Of a DNA stretch of 64,000 nucleotides, positions 24,797-33,600 are shown one piece after another. The position numbers and the translations under genes were made by a program. Positions within the stretch are counted from its first letter, which is position 1; every line of letters starts with the position of its first letter. The notes beneath the pieces are model-generated. The model was not told the DNA's origin. It worked only from the letters and a program-made list of their open reading frames with translations, and searched no databases. Source of the DNA: Streptomyces sp. BHT-5-2 (GTDB lineage: Bacteria; Actinomycetota; Actinomycetes; Streptomycetales; Streptomycetaceae). The stretch is taken from positions 1,674,001 through 1,738,000 of the forward strand of contig NZ_CP081496.1 in assembly GCF_019774615.1 (NCBI RefSeq), read 5' to 3'.

Positions 24797-24967
24797 TCAG
24801 CCCTTCGGGTCGAGCAGGCCGCGCTGGTACGCCTTGACCAGGTGCTGCGGGACGCGGTGGACGACGCCGTCGACGGTGACGGGCACCAACTTCGGGGCGC
24901 CGGCCTTCCATTGGGCGCGACGGTGCCGGGTGTTGCTGCGGGAGAGCTTGCGCTTGGGGACGGCCAT
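24797..24967 (-). CDS. rpmF: 50S ribosomal protein L32, zinc-free paralogue
   Basis: 56 residues from ATG 24967: [20 protein letters not shown], then [28 protein letters not shown]. The usual L32 carries four zinc-ligand cysteines; this one has none, so it is the C-minus form that replaces the zinc form when zinc is scarce and frees zinc from ribosomes. The longer in-frame start at 25069 runs through the promoter and was rejected. The GTPase starts 7 nt after the stop, so the two are co-transcribed. The upstream region has a Zur-like element. Confidence 0.93.
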   Translation of the reverse strand: MAVPKRKLSRSNTRHRRAQWKAGAPKLVPVTVDGVVHRVPQHLVKAYQRGLLDPKG

Positions 24968-25034
24968 GGTGGCGTGCCTCCGTGAGTCGGGCGGGTACCG
25001 GTCTCGGTCGGTAGCGGTTGCGACGGAGGCTATA

Positions 25035-25055
25035 TGGAAATGGGCATCGTTTTCA
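25035..25055 (-). promoter_or_regulatory. Zur-like operator and promoter of rpmF / COG0523 GTPase
   Basis: Plus-strand TGGAAAT (25035-25041) and GTTTTCA (25049-25055) form an imperfect inverted repeat in an AT-rich patch. It has TGAAAAC-like halves like the Streptomyces Zur box, but with a wider spacing than the usual 7-1-7. A TTGAAA -35 overlaps the right half and a TATAGC -10 lies downstream. Confidence 0.55.
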
Positions 25056-25209
25056 ATTACGCTGTTCATGCGATGCCAGGGGTCACGGCACGCGAAACGC
25101 CCGGGGCGGCCAGTGGGGGCGGCCCCGGGCGCTCAACGCGTCGGGATCGGACGACCCGCGTCAGGACCCGGATCAGACGACACGGGCGGGGCGATCCGGT
25201 TCGCTCGGC

Positions 25210-26265
25210 TCAGATCGTCGAGGTGTCGATCACGAAGCGGTAGCGGACGTCGCTCGCCAGCACCCGCTCGTACGCCTCGTTGATCCGGTCCGCGCCGATC
25301 ACCTCGATCTCCGAGGTCAGGCCGTGCTCGGCGCAGAAGTCGAGCATTTCCTGGGTCTCCGCGATGCCGCCGATCAGCGAGCCGGCGAACGACCGGCGCC
25401 CGCCGATCAGCGCGAACGGCGCGATCGGCAACGGGTTCTCGGGGACGCCGAGCTGGACCAGGGTGCCGTCGGTGCGCAGCAGGCCGAGGTAGGCGTTGAG
25501 GTCCAGGTTGGCCGAGACGGTGTTGACGATCAGGTCGAAGGTGCCGGCCAGCGCCTCGAAGGTGGCCGGGTCGCTGGTCGCGTAGTAGTGGTCGGCGCCC
25601 AGTCGCAGCCCGTCGTCCTTCTTGCGGAGCGACTGGCTCAGGACGGTGACCTCCGCGCCCATGGCGTGCGCGATCTTGACGCCCATGTGTCCCAGACCGC
25701 CCAGGCCGACCACCGCGACCTTCTTGCCGGGACCGGCCTTCCAGTGGGCGAGCGGGGAGTAGAGGGTGATGCCGGCGCACAGCAGCGGGGCCGCGGCGTC
25801 CAGCGGGAGCGCGTCGGGGATGCGCAGCGCGTAGTTCTCGTCGACGACGAGGTGGGTGGCGTAGCCGCCGTAGGTGACCTCGCCGTTGCGGTCGGTGTCG
25901 TTGTAGGTGTTGACGGTGCCGAGCTCGCCGGTGCAGTACTGCTCCAGGCCGGCCAGGCAGTTCTCACAGGTGCGGCAGGAGTCGACGAAGCAGCCGACGC
26001 CCACCCGGTCGCCCACCTGGTAGCGGGTGACCTCGGGGCCGGTCTCGGCCACCACGCCGGCTATCTCGTGGCCGGGGACGATCGGGAAGTTCCCGTCGTC
26101 GCCCCATTCGGCACGCACGGTGTGGATGTCGGAGTGGCAGATACCGGCGAACTTGATGTCGATCAGGATGTCGTGGGCACCCAGCTCGCGGCGCGGGATC
26201 GTGGTCCGCTCCAGCGGTGCCTTCGGTGCGGGTGCGGCGTACGCGGCGACAGAGGTGTGGGTCAT
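25210..26265 (-). CDS. NAD(P)-dependent zinc alcohol dehydrogenase, YahK/cinnamyl-ADH type
   Basis: 351 residues from ATG 26265. Catalytic zinc ligands are in GICHSDIHT (Cys, His) and PGHEIAGVV (His/Glu), with a second Cys in CAGIT. The structural zinc site is [15 protein letters not shown], with four Cys. The Rossmann motif is [11 protein letters not shown] (about 178-188). The length and [15 protein letters not shown] fit the medium-chain ADH subgroup that reduces aldehydes with NADPH (YahK, AdhA, CAD). It is divergent from an XRE/MmyB-like regulator 52 bp away, so the regulator likely responds to its substrate. Confidence 0.92.
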   Translation of the reverse strand: MTHTSVAAYAAPAPKAPLERTTIPRRELGAHDILIDIKFAGICHSDIHTVRAEWGDDGNFPIVPGHEIAGVVAETGPEVTRYQVGDRVGVGCFVDSCRTCENCLAGLEQYCTGELGTVNTYNDTDRNGEVTYGGYATHLVVDENYALRIPDALPLDAAAPLLCAGITLYSPLAHWKAGPGKKVAVVGLGGLGHMGVKIAHAMGAEVTVLSQSLRKKDDGLRLGADHYYATSDPATFEALAGTFDLIVNTVSANLDLNAYLGLLRTDGTLVQLGVPENPLPIAPFALIGGRRSFAGSLIGGIAETQEMLDFCAEHGLTSEIEVIGADRINEAYERVLASDVRYRFVIDTSTI

Positions 26266-26317
26266 GCCATCGAGAATGCGTCGTCCCGGAGGCCCCAACC
26301 AGTGCACCCTTGAACAT

Positions 26318-27334
26318 ATGAATGGCGTGCCTACCACTGACGGAACCACCTTGCCGGGCGGGAAGCCCGGGAGGTCCGGGAAGCCGCCGGCGCCCGCGGT
26401 CGTCGACCGGCGCACCGAGCTGAGCGAGTTCCTGCGCTCCCGGCGGGCCCGGCTGCGGCCCGAGGACGTCGGGCTGCCGGAGGGCAACGGGCTGCGCCGG
26501 GTGCCGGGGCTGCGCCGCGAGGAGCTGGCGCAGCTGACCGGGGTCAGTGTGGCGTACTACATCCGGCTGGAGCAGGGCCATGTCAGCAATGTCTCGGACG
26601 CGGTGCTGGAGGCGCTGGGCACCGCGCTGCGGCTGACCCCCACCGAGCGCGACCACCTCCGGCACCTGGTCCGCCCGCGCGCCCCGCGGATCCGGGCCGC
26701 CCGTCCGCTCCCGGCGCGCTCGTCCGGACCGGAGGCGGCCCCGGCCGGTCCGCAGCGGGTGGGGCCCGGGTGCCGGCAGCTGCTGGACGCGATGGAGCTG
26801 GTGCCCGCCTTCGTACTGGGCCGGCGGCTGGACGTCATCGGCTGGAACGCGCTCGGCCGCGCCGTCTTCGGGGACTTCGCCGCCATGCCCGCCGAGCACC
26901 GCAACCTGGCCCGGCAGGTCTTCCTGGACCCCGCCACCCGCGCGCTGTACGTGAACTGGGAGGGCAAGGCCGAGATGACGGTCTCGCTGCTCCGACGCGA
27001 GCTCGGGCGGTATCCGGACGATCCCGCGCTGATCGGGCTGATCACCGAACTGACCGCGCGGAGCGAGGAGTTCCGGCGGTTCTGGGCCCGGCACGACATC
27101 AGGGACAAGGGCTTCGGCGTGAAGCAGCTGAACCACCCGGTGGCGGGCCCGCTGACGCTCTCCTACGAGTCCCTGCTGGTGGCCGCCGACCCGGAACAGG
27201 TCCTGGTGACCCATCACGCCGAGGCCGGCACCCGCTCGGAGGCGGCGCTGCGGAGGCTGGCGGCGGAGGCGGCGGACGTGGCAGACGCGGTCGAGCGGAC
27301 CGACAGGGGCGCCGACCAGGACCGGGGAGACTAG
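26318..27334 (+). CDS. XRE-type regulator with MmyB-like ligand-binding domain
   Basis: 338 residues from ATG 26318; a longer open frame upstream overlaps the ADH gene. Helix-turn-helix residues are about 35-95 ([43 protein letters not shown]). The C-terminal ~200 residues form the MmyB-like PAS-related domain: [65 protein letters not shown] and [12 protein letters not shown]. MmyB proteins may bind fatty acids or similar hydrophobic molecules, and in Streptomyces are almost always divergent from an oxidoreductase gene, as here. A second such gene is at 33601-34422. Confidence 0.92.
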   Translation: MNGVPTTDGTTLPGGKPGRSGKPPAPAVVDRRTELSEFLRSRRARLRPEDVGLPEGNGLRRVPGLRREELAQLTGVSVAYYIRLEQGHVSNVSDAVLEALGTALRLTPTERDHLRHLVRPRAPRIRAARPLPARSSGPEAAPAGPQRVGPGCRQLLDAMELVPAFVLGRRLDVIGWNALGRAVFGDFAAMPAEHRNLARQVFLDPATRALYVNWEGKAEMTVSLLRRELGRYPDDPALIGLITELTARSEEFRRFWARHDIRDKGFGVKQLNHPVAGPLTLSYESLLVAADPEQVLVTHHAEAGTRSEAALRRLAAEAADVADAVERTDRGADQDRGD

Positions 27335-27379
27335 GGCCCGTTCGAGGGGCGTGGCGGCTGTACGCCCCTCGAACGGGCC
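27335..27379 (+). terminator. Terminator with 18-bp perfect stem
   Basis: GGCCCGTTCGAGGGGCGT pairs perfectly with its reverse complement over a 9-nt loop. The stem starts at the last base of the XRE stop codon. Confidence 0.9.
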
Positions 27380-27411
27380 GGGGGATGGGGAATCGGGGGT
27401 GTGGGCCGGCC

Positions 27412-27774
27412 TCAGGCGAATCGCACGGAGCGGAGCTTGAGGCGCTCCGAGCCGTGGCCGCCCTCGGGCCGCAGGGTGAAGTGGTCGCCCGTGCAGTCGG
27501 GTCCGGTGAAGACCGTTGCGGCGGACGAGGTGTCGTTGTGCGGCGAGTGCGCGGGCGGCAGGTATTCCTGGACGGCCTCCGGGAGGGGGTGGCACTTCCT
27601 GCTCGGCGGGTCGACGAGGAGCGCGGTGCGCGTCCCGCCGTAGGGGTCCTTGTAGGCGTAGCTGAAGACGCCGGTGCCGGCGTGCGCCGAGGCGGCGGGC
27701 AGCGCCAGGGCCAGGACCAGGGCCGGGACCAGGGAGCCGGTGACGGCGGCCGGCGCGCGGCGGAGGTGGCGCAT
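27412..27774 (-). CDS. Secreted small protein
   Basis: 120 residues from ATG 27774. A signal peptide (TGSLVPALVLALALPAASAHA) ends near residue 32. The mature part begins GTGVFSYAYKDPYGGTRTALLVDPP and has two Cys (SRKCHPLPE and GPDCTGDHF), which fit one disulfide. A GDHFTLRPEGGHGSERLKLRSVRF C-terminus suggests a small beta-rich fold, reminiscent of the beta/gamma-crystallin-like or peptidase-inhibitor-sized secreted proteins of Streptomyces. No family is certain. Confidence 0.8.
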   Translation of the reverse strand: MRHLRRAPAAVTGSLVPALVLALALPAASAHAGTGVFSYAYKDPYGGTRTALLVDPPSRKCHPLPEAVQEYLPPAHSPHNDTSSAATVFTGPDCTGDHFTLRPEGGHGSERLKLRSVRFA

Positions 27775-28041
27775 GGGGAACGTCCTTTCCCGCCACGGGA
27801 GTTGGCGTCGCGATGTCGCGCCGTGAAGTGGCGTCGTGAGTCGTGTCGTGATGTCGCGTCGTGCGGGCTGTTCGCTGCCCACCTGGGCGTCCGGTGATGT
27901 GCGCCGTCACTCGAAGGGGGGTCGCCGAATCGATCCGCCGGCGGGGGCGGGTTTCGACGGGGTGGACGCGGCAGCGCCCCGGCCCCGCGGGAAGGCGGGA
28001 GCCGGGGCGCTGGGCGGCGGGGCCACGGGGTGGCCGGCGGG
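27775..28041. other. Intergenic region, mildly repetitive
   Basis: 27800-27870 contains several near copies of TCGTGA/GTCGCGNNGTCG. It is probably the promoter zone of the secreted protein. No ORF with family features is present. Confidence 0.35.
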
Positions 28042-28236
28042 TCAGTCGGTCACCGTGATCGCGGCGGCCGGGCAGATGGCCGCCGCCTCGCGGACCGCTT
28101 CGTGGAGCGCGGCGGGCGGCTCGGCGTCGAGGACGACCACGATGCCGTCCTCCTCCCGCTGGTCGAAGACGTCGGGCGCGGCGAGGACGCAGCTGCCGGC
28201 GCCGCAGCACTTCTCCTGGTCGGCGTGGATGCGCAT
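28042..28236 (-). CDS. 3Fe-4S ferredoxin, partner of the P450
   Basis: 64 residues, MRIHADQEKCCGAGSCVLAA...ICPAAAITVTD. The spacing of the cluster cysteines (C..GAGSC then CP near the end) is that of the small 3Fe-4S or [3Fe-4S]/[4Fe-4S] ferredoxins that donate electrons to Streptomyces P450s. It follows the P450 stop by 67 nt on the same strand. No ferredoxin reductase is near, so a genomic reductase must serve. Confidence 0.92.
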   Translation of the reverse strand: MRIHADQEKCCGAGSCVLAAPDVFDQREEDGIVVVLDAEPPAALHEAVREAAAICPAAAITVTD

Positions 28237-28303
28237 GGTGCTCCCAAGTGGTGGGGGATGACGGACAGTTGATGCTGGACGGCGGTGGGCGGGGGTGCCG
28301 CGC

Positions 28304-29515
28304 CTACCAGGCGATGGGCAGGGAGTGCACCCCGTAGATCGCCATGTCGCTGCGGAACGGGATCTCCTCGTAGGGGATCGCCAGGTGCAGGCCCGGCAGT
28401 CGGCGGATCAGGGTTTCCAGCGCGATCTGGAGCTCCACCCTGGCCAACGGCTGGCCCAGGCACTGGTGGACGCCGAAGCCGAAGGCGACATGGCGGCGGG
28501 CGTCCCGGGACACGTCGAGGGCGTCGCCGCCGGGGAAGACCCCGGCGTCCCGGTTGGCCGAGTTGATCATGCACAGGACGCCCTCGCCGGCGCGGATGGT
28601 GCGGCCGCCGACGGCGACGTCCTCGGTGGCGATCCGGGGGACGCCGTTGTGAACGATCGTCAGATAGCGCAGCAGTTCCTCGACGGCCCCCTTGACGAGC
28701 GCGGGCTCGGCGCGCAGCCGGGCGAGCTGTTCGGGGTTGCGCAGCAGGGCGAGGGTGGACAGCGCGGTCATGTTGGCGGTCGTCTCATGGCCGGCGACCA
28801 GCAGTAGCCGGCCCATGGTGGCGATCTCCGTGTCGGAGAGTTCGCCGCGGGCGACCAGGCGGCTGACGATGGCGTCGTCCGGCCGCTCCCGCTTGGCCCG
28901 GGCGAGCCGGGCCAGGTACTCCACCAGCTCGTCCTGGGCCGCCCGGACCTCCTCGGGCGTCGAGCGCAGCGAGAGCAGGATCCGGCTCCGCTCCTGGAAG
29001 TACTCGTGGTCCTCGTAGGGGACGCCCAGCAGCAGGCAGATCACCAGGGACGGCAGCGGCAGCGCGAAGTCGGTGACGAGGTCGGCGGTGGTGCGCCCGT
29101 CGGTCATCCGGTCGAGCAGCTCGTCGGCGAGGCGCTGCACGTCGGGGCGCATCGCCTCGACCTTCTTGACCATGAAGTCGGCGGTGAGCATCCGGCGCAG
29201 CCGGGCGTGCTCCGGGTCGTCCAGGCGGATGAACGTCCGGCTGTTGCCGACGATTTCGCGGGCTCCGGCGGTGAGGAACGGGAAACCGGGGCGGTGGGCG
29301 TCGGCGCTGAAGCGCGGGTCGCCGAGCACCTCCCGGACTTCCTGATGGCCCGTCACCAACCAGCAGGGGGAGTCGTCCCAGAGCGTGGCGCGGGTGAGCG
29401 GCTCGGTGCGGGTCGCGTCGGCGATGCCGGGGGCGGGGTCGAAGGGGCAGCCCGGGGCGCGGCTGGCCGGGACGGTGAGGGACTCGGGGGGAGCGGTGCG
29501 TTCTGCGGTCGTCAT
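28304..29515 (-). CDS. Cytochrome P450 (CYP105-like)
   Basis: 403 residues. The I-helix has AGHETTAN, the ExxR motif is in VEELLRYLTI, and the heme ligand loop is FGFGVHQCLGQPLAR with Cys about 353. The N-terminus has APGCPFDPAPGI and LDDPEHARLRRML, typical of the CYP105/CYP107-type actinobacterial enzymes that hydroxylate diverse hydrophobic compounds. The ferredoxin gene follows. A 25-bp palindrome lies 22-46 nt upstream of the start, and a divergent MarR gene lies beyond it, giving a likely substrate-responsive module. Confidence 0.95.
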   Translation of the reverse strand: MTTAERTAPPESLTVPASRAPGCPFDPAPGIADATRTEPLTRATLWDDSPCWLVTGHQEVREVLGDPRFSADAHRPGFPFLTAGAREIVGNSRTFIRLDDPEHARLRRMLTADFMVKKVEAMRPDVQRLADELLDRMTDGRTTADLVTDFALPLPSLVICLLLGVPYEDHEYFQERSRILLSLRSTPEEVRAAQDELVEYLARLARAKRERPDDAIVSRLVARGELSDTEIATMGRLLLVAGHETTANMTALSTLALLRNPEQLARLRAEPALVKGAVEELLRYLTIVHNGVPRIATEDVAVGGRTIRAGEGVLCMINSANRDAGVFPGGDALDVSRDARRHVAFGFGVHQCLGQPLARVELQIALETLIRRLPGLHLAIPYEEIPFRSDMAIYGVHSLPIAW

Positions 29516-29537
29516 GCGGCCGGTCCTTCCGCGTGGG

Positions 29538-29562
29538 TTAGTTACCTAACTTAGGTAACTAA
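29538..29562. promoter_or_regulatory. 25-bp perfect palindrome, probable MarR operator of the P450 operon
   Basis: The 12-bp arm TTAGTTACCTAA and its exact reverse complement TTAGGTAACTAA flank a single central C. The AT-rich palindrome stands out in GC-rich surroundings and lies 22 nt before the P450 start. Confidence 0.8.
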
Positions 29563-29776
29563 GTTGTCGCCACGCTAACCCAGGCCGGACGGGGGAGGGA
29601 AGGACGGATCGCGGCAGGACCGATGTTGGCTCAAAGTGACTGTCACGTAGGCCGATACGGGGGCGACGGGCGGCCTCGGCAACCGGCGTGCAAGGGCGTT
29701 CCGGCGTGTTCCGGGGGCGTCCGGCGACGGCCGGATCCTGGTACGGAGCGCTACGGATCCGGGGACCGCCGCCCGC

Positions 29777-29782
29777 TACAGT
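29777..29782 (+). promoter_or_regulatory. -10 box of leaderless marR
   Basis: TACAGT ends 6 nt before ATG 29789 with no Shine-Dalgarno between. Confidence 0.55.
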
Positions 29783-29788
29783 TCCCTC

Positions 29789-30292
29789 ATGCCGGACCCC
29801 GCGACCCACCAGGACCCCACCGCCGCACTGCAAAAAGTGCTGGCCACGCTGTCCTATCTGCTCACCCGCTCACAGGCGCACGAGCGGCAGGCGAGCCAGG
29901 CGGGGGTCACGGCCGGCCGCTCCGATCTCTATCTGCTGATGGCGCTGGAGGACAGCGGAGGGGTCAGCCGGGTCGGCGATCTCGCGGTGCAGATGATGGT
30001 CGAGCCGCCGCATGTCACCCGGCAGATCCGGCAGTTGGAGGCGCAGGACCTCGTCGAGCGCACCCCGGACGAGCTGGACCGGCGGGCCCGCCGGATCGCG
30101 ATCACACCGCGCGGCCGGGCCGTCCTGGAGAGCTTCCGGCAGGCCCGACTGGCCGGATTGCGCCAGGCGCTCAGCGATTTCGACGCCGCCGAACTGGTCA
30201 CCACGAAGGCGGTCCTGGACCGCCTCGTCGACTACGTCCGCGACAAGCATGCGGAGGAGGGACCGGGAGTGCAGGGGGAGCGGGGGGCGTAG
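29789..30292 (+). CDS. MarR family transcriptional regulator
   Basis: 167 residues. The winged helix is at about 45-110 (SDLYLLMALEDSGGVSRVGDLA, MVEPPHVTRQIRQLEAQDLVER, with a wing DRRARRIAITPRG). Dimerisation helices lie at both ends. The gene is divergent from the P450-ferredoxin operon, and the 25-bp palindrome near the P450 start is the expected operator. It is transcribed from a TACAGT box as a leaderless mRNA. Identity of the inducer is unknown. Confidence 0.9.
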   Translation: MPDPATHQDPTAALQKVLATLSYLLTRSQAHERQASQAGVTAGRSDLYLLMALEDSGGVSRVGDLAVQMMVEPPHVTRQIRQLEAQDLVERTPDELDRRARRIAITPRGRAVLESFRQARLAGLRQALSDFDAAELVTTKAVLDRLVDYVRDKHAEEGPGVQGERGA

Positions 30293-30372
30293 GTCCTGTC
30301 GTCAAACTCGCGCCTGCCGGGCGGCGCCCGGCCCGCCCTCCGGCGAACGGCGGGAGTTTGACGACAGGACCT
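30291..30372. repeat. Large hairpin with 19-bp arms, possible interspersed palindromic repeat
   Basis: AGGTCCTGTCGTCAAACTC and its exact reverse complement flank a 44-nt GC-rich loop that itself contains CCGGGCG/CGCCCGG. It overlaps the marR stop and can act as a bidirectional terminator. Similar GTCGTCAAACTC hairpins recur between Streptomyces genes (from memory). Confidence 0.8.
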
Positions 30373-30430
30373 TGGGCGGCCGGGGCCCACCGGCCGGCGG
30401 GCGACGGGCCCCGGCCGGTGGGCGGCGCCG

Positions 30431-31591
30431 CTACTCGATCTCGACGCGGCCGCTGTGGGTGGTGCCGTTGCCGTTCTGGGCGCCGGAGTTCCCGGCGTTG
30501 TCGGGCGAGGGCGGGGTGGCGAGGTTGCGGCGGACCGAGTCCAGGATGGTCAGGCCCTGGCCGACCAGGCCGGCGGCGATCTCGCCGAGGCCGTCGGTGC
30601 CGTTGAGGACGTTGACGTTGGCGTTGGCCAGACCCGCGGACGCCTCCTTGACGATCTGCGGGAGCTGGTCGATCAGCATCCGGTCCAGGGCCACCCGGTC
30701 GTGCGAGGCGGCGGCCTCGGCCTGGATCTTCATCCGCTCGGCCTCGGCCATGGCCAGCAGCTTGATGCGCTCGGCCTCCGCCTCGGCGGGCTTGACGACC
30801 TCGGCGACCAGTTCCTGCTGGCGCAGCCGGGCCCGGCGCTCGGCCAGCTCGGTCTGGGCCGCCAGGACCTCCTGCTGGGCGTGTGCCTGGGCGAGCGGGC
30901 CGGCCTGCGCGGCCTGGGCCTGTGCGCGGTCCACCTCGGCGGAGTACTCGGCCTGGACGACTGCGGTCTGGCGGTTGTACTCGGCCTGATTGCGCGCTGC
31001 CTCCTGCTGTGCCTCGACCGACGCCTGGGTGGCCCGGGCCTGGGCGACCTGGGCCTTCTGCTGGATGGCCGCCTTGTGCGGGGCGGACATCGCCGCGATG
31101 TAGCCGGTGTCGCCGTCGTCGATCGACTGGATCTGCAACGAGTCGACGATCAGGCCGATCTTGGCCATTTCGGTCTTGGAGGTCTCCAGGACCTCGGTGG
31201 CCAGCTTCTGCCGTTCGGTGACGATCTCCTCGACCGTCATCGAGCCGATGATGGAGCGCAGATGACCGGCGAAGATCCGGCCGGTCAGGATCGACATCTG
31301 CTCCTGGTCGGACAGGAAGCGCTGGCCGGCGTTGACGATGCTCTCGGTGTCGTTGCCGACCTTGAACGCGATCACGGCACGCACCGTGAGCGCGATGCCC
31401 TGCCTGGTCACGCACTTCTCGGCGACCTCGGACTCGCACAGCGCCAGCGTCAGGAAGCGGACCTTGCGGAAGACCGGCAGCACGAACTTGCCGTGGCCGG
31501 TCACCACCCGGAATGGCGCACCGCCCTGCCCCCGCCTGCCACCGGAGATCAGCATGGCTTGATCAGGGGCAGGAACGCGGTAACCGAACAT
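30431..31591 (-). CDS. SPFH/Band-7 (flotillin-like) protein
   Basis: 386 residues from ATG 31591; GAGGAGA lies 7 nt upstream. An earlier in-frame start at 31606 has no such signal. The N-terminus is MFGYRVPAPDQAMLISGG. An SPFH domain follows (about 25-190), with FLTLALCESEVAEKCVTRQGIALTVRAVIAFKVGND and TERQKLATEVLETSKTEMAKIGL. Residues about 195-310 form an Ala/Glu/Gln-rich coiled coil (EAERIKLLAMAEAERMKIQ), and the C-terminus is Gly/Asn-rich. No transmembrane helix is evident, so attachment may be peripheral. The small upstream gene is NfeD-like in fold and 11 nt away. The pair resembles flotillin/NfeD units that organise membrane microdomains. Confidence 0.9.
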   Translation of the reverse strand: MFGYRVPAPDQAMLISGGRRGQGGAPFRVVTGHGKFVLPVFRKVRFLTLALCESEVAEKCVTRQGIALTVRAVIAFKVGNDTESIVNAGQRFLSDQEQMSILTGRIFAGHLRSIIGSMTVEEIVTERQKLATEVLETSKTEMAKIGLIVDSLQIQSIDDGDTGYIAAMSAPHKAAIQQKAQVAQARATQASVEAQQEAARNQAEYNRQTAVVQAEYSAEVDRAQAQAAQAGPLAQAHAQQEVLAAQTELAERRARLRQQELVAEVVKPAEAEAERIKLLAMAEAERMKIQAEAAASHDRVALDRMLIDQLPQIVKEASAGLANANVNVLNGTDGLGEIAAGLVGQGLTILDSVRRNLATPPSPDNAGNSGAQNGNGTTHSGRVEIE

Positions 31592-31602
31592 CACTCGTCT
31601 CC

Positions 31603-31854
31603 TCAACCAGCGTCGCCGGGGTCACCGGGCGACGCGTCCAACGGATCGACCCACTCCATGACGTTGACCTGGCGATGGCCACGGGACTCGATCACGAGCA
31701 CGGTCGCCCCTACGGGAAGGGGTTCGGCGGACCAGGCGAGAAACGTTTCGGAGCCGCCCCGGACCCGCACCAGAACCTCACCGGGGCCGGCAGCTCCGCG
31801 CGTGCCGATCAGCAGCACTCCGGTACAGCCGATCACGGCTTCATCCCGGGCCAT
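31603..31854 (-). CDS. NfeD-like OB-fold small protein
   Basis: 83 residues: GCTGVLLIGTRGAAGPGEVLVRVRG, ETFLAWSAEPLPVGATVLVIESRGHRQVNVMEWVDPL. The pattern of alternating beta strands (GxVxVRG, LPVGATVLVIE, V.V) is that of the C-terminal OB domain of NfeD proteins, here standing alone without transmembrane helices. NfeD and flotillin-type genes usually pair; the flotillin-like gene starts 11 nt after this stop. It is a conserved hypothetical rather than a fully proven NfeD homologue. Confidence 0.75.
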   Translation of the reverse strand: MARDEAVIGCTGVLLIGTRGAAGPGEVLVRVRGGSETFLAWSAEPLPVGATVLVIESRGHRQVNVMEWVDPLDASPGDPGDAG

Positions 31855-31951
31855 CGATCGCTGCCCTCCCCCGTTCCGTTCTCTTCGATCTGACCATAGC
31901 GCTCCGGTGTGCGGCGGCCTATGGCGGGAGGGCGGCGAGTTGGTGCGCCGT

Positions 31952-33472
31952 TTAGGTGGAGCGGTGGGCCGCCGGGTCGGGGAGGAGCGGGAGCAGCAGT
32001 GAGACCAGCGCGGCGAGGGCGGCGTTGGCGGTGAGGGCCCATCGCAGCGCCTGGCCGTAGGCGACGACGTCCTGGTGGGCGGCGGGGCCGAGCGCTCCGT
32101 AGAAGAGGACGCCGATGACGGCGACGCCCACCGCGCCGCCGACCTGCTGCCCGGTGGACAGGAGGCCGGAGGCCATCCCGGTCTCCCCGGGGCGGACGCC
32201 GGCGAGGACCGCGCTCAGCAGCGGGGTGACCAGCAGGCCGTTGCCGGCGCCGACCAGGGCCAGGGTCGGGACCAGGTACCACGCGGACAGTTCGGGGCCG
32301 GCCAGGGTGGCCACCGCGACGGTGCCGGCGAAACCGAGGAAGACGATCAGCGCGCCGGCCTGGAGGACCCGCCGACCGAAGCGGGCCAGCCGCCCGGCGA
32401 GCAGGCTGGCGACGAAGAAGACCACCGCGAACGGGAGATAGAACAGCCCGGCGCCGAGCGCGTTCTGCCCCAGTCCGTCCTGGAGGGTCAGCGAGAAGAT
32501 CAGGAAGAAGGAGTTGATGCCCGCGTAGGTGAGGAGAACCAGGGTCATGCCGACCGCGAAGGGCCGTTCCCGGAACAGTCGCAGCCGCACCAGCGGCGCC
32601 CCTCCGGACGCGTCCACCCGGCGCTCCACCAGGGCGAACGCCACGAACGCCAGCACACTGGCGGCCAGGCTGAACCACGTCCACCGGGGCCAGCCGGCGG
32701 CCCGGCCCTCCACCAGCGGGACGACCAACAGGCCCAGCGCCAGGGTCAGTACGCCGGCCCCGGGCAGGTCGAGGCGGCGCGCCTCCGGGGCGCGGGTCTC
32801 GGGCACGTGGCGCGCGGTGAGCACCAGCGCCACCAGGCCGACCGGCACATTGACCCAGAAGATCGGGCGCCAGGAGGAGCCGAGGAGGTCGGCGGAGACC
32901 AGCACCCCGCCCAGCAGCTGGCCCACGGCGCCGGCGATGCCGATCACCGCCCCCAGCGCCCCGAACGCCCGGGCCCGCCGCTCGGCCGGCACCAGCACCT
33001 GTAGCATCGCGAAGACCTGCGGGAACATCGCGGCCGCGGAGAAGCCCTGGGCGAGCCGGGCGGCGATCAGCACACCCGCGCCGGGCGCCAGCGCACAACC
33101 CACCGAGGACAGCGTGAACAGCGCCATCCCCCACTGGAACAGCCGTTTGCGGCCGAAGCGGTCGCCGAGCCGGGCTCCGGTGATCAGGGCGATGGCGTAG
33201 GTGAGTTGGTAACCGGCGAGGATCAGCTGGACGTCGGCGTCGGAGGCGTGCAGGTCCTCCTGTATGGCGGGCGCCGCGACCATCACGATGAAGGTGTCGA
33301 GGACGGCCACGAAGGCGCCGGTGAGGATGAGCGCGAGGGCGCCCGGGGAAGCCGTCACCGGGGGTGTGGGAAGAGGGGCCGGGGCGGTGTGCGCAGCCGC
33401 AGCCGGAGGCCATGCCGGAGGTGATGCCGGGCGTGACGCCGGGCGTGCGGCCGGGCGTGATGTCTGAGCCAT
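31952..33472 (-). CDS. DHA2-type MFS drug exporter (14 TM)
   Basis: 506 residues. About 14 hydrophobic segments start near residue 45 (LALILTGAFVAVLDTFIVMVAAP). The loop motif GARLGDRFGRKRLF, RLAQGFSAAAMFPQVF and GGVLV mark a DHA2-family drug/proton antiporter. The N-terminal ~40 residues are a low-complexity Arg/Pro/Ala stretch with RPA repeats that may be over-extended. It is divergent from the second XRE/MmyB-like regulator at 33601, a pairing typical for regulated efflux. Its substrate is unknown. Confidence 0.9.
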   Translation of the reverse strand: MAQTSRPAARPASRPASPPAWPPAAAAHTAPAPLPTPPVTASPGALALILTGAFVAVLDTFIVMVAAPAIQEDLHASDADVQLILAGYQLTYAIALITGARLGDRFGRKRLFQWGMALFTLSSVGCALAPGAGVLIAARLAQGFSAAAMFPQVFAMLQVLVPAERRARAFGALGAVIGIAGAVGQLLGGVLVSADLLGSSWRPIFWVNVPVGLVALVLTARHVPETRAPEARRLDLPGAGVLTLALGLLVVPLVEGRAAGWPRWTWFSLAASVLAFVAFALVERRVDASGGAPLVRLRLFRERPFAVGMTLVLLTYAGINSFFLIFSLTLQDGLGQNALGAGLFYLPFAVVFFVASLLAGRLARFGRRVLQAGALIVFLGFAGTVAVATLAGPELSAWYLVPTLALVGAGNGLLVTPLLSAVLAGVRPGETGMASGLLSTGQQVGGAVGVAVIGVLFYGALGPAAHQDVVAYGQALRWALTANAALAALVSLLLPLLPDPAAHRST

Positions 33473-33600
33473 GGCGCAACGCTCGCGCAGCCCCGAACTC
33501 CCGTACAGAGACCGATTATGCTGGTGTTTTCGCTACCACCGACCGTGTGCGTACGGCCGGCGGTCCGTCGGCGGCCGGGTGTCGCCCCCCGGGAGAGTCC

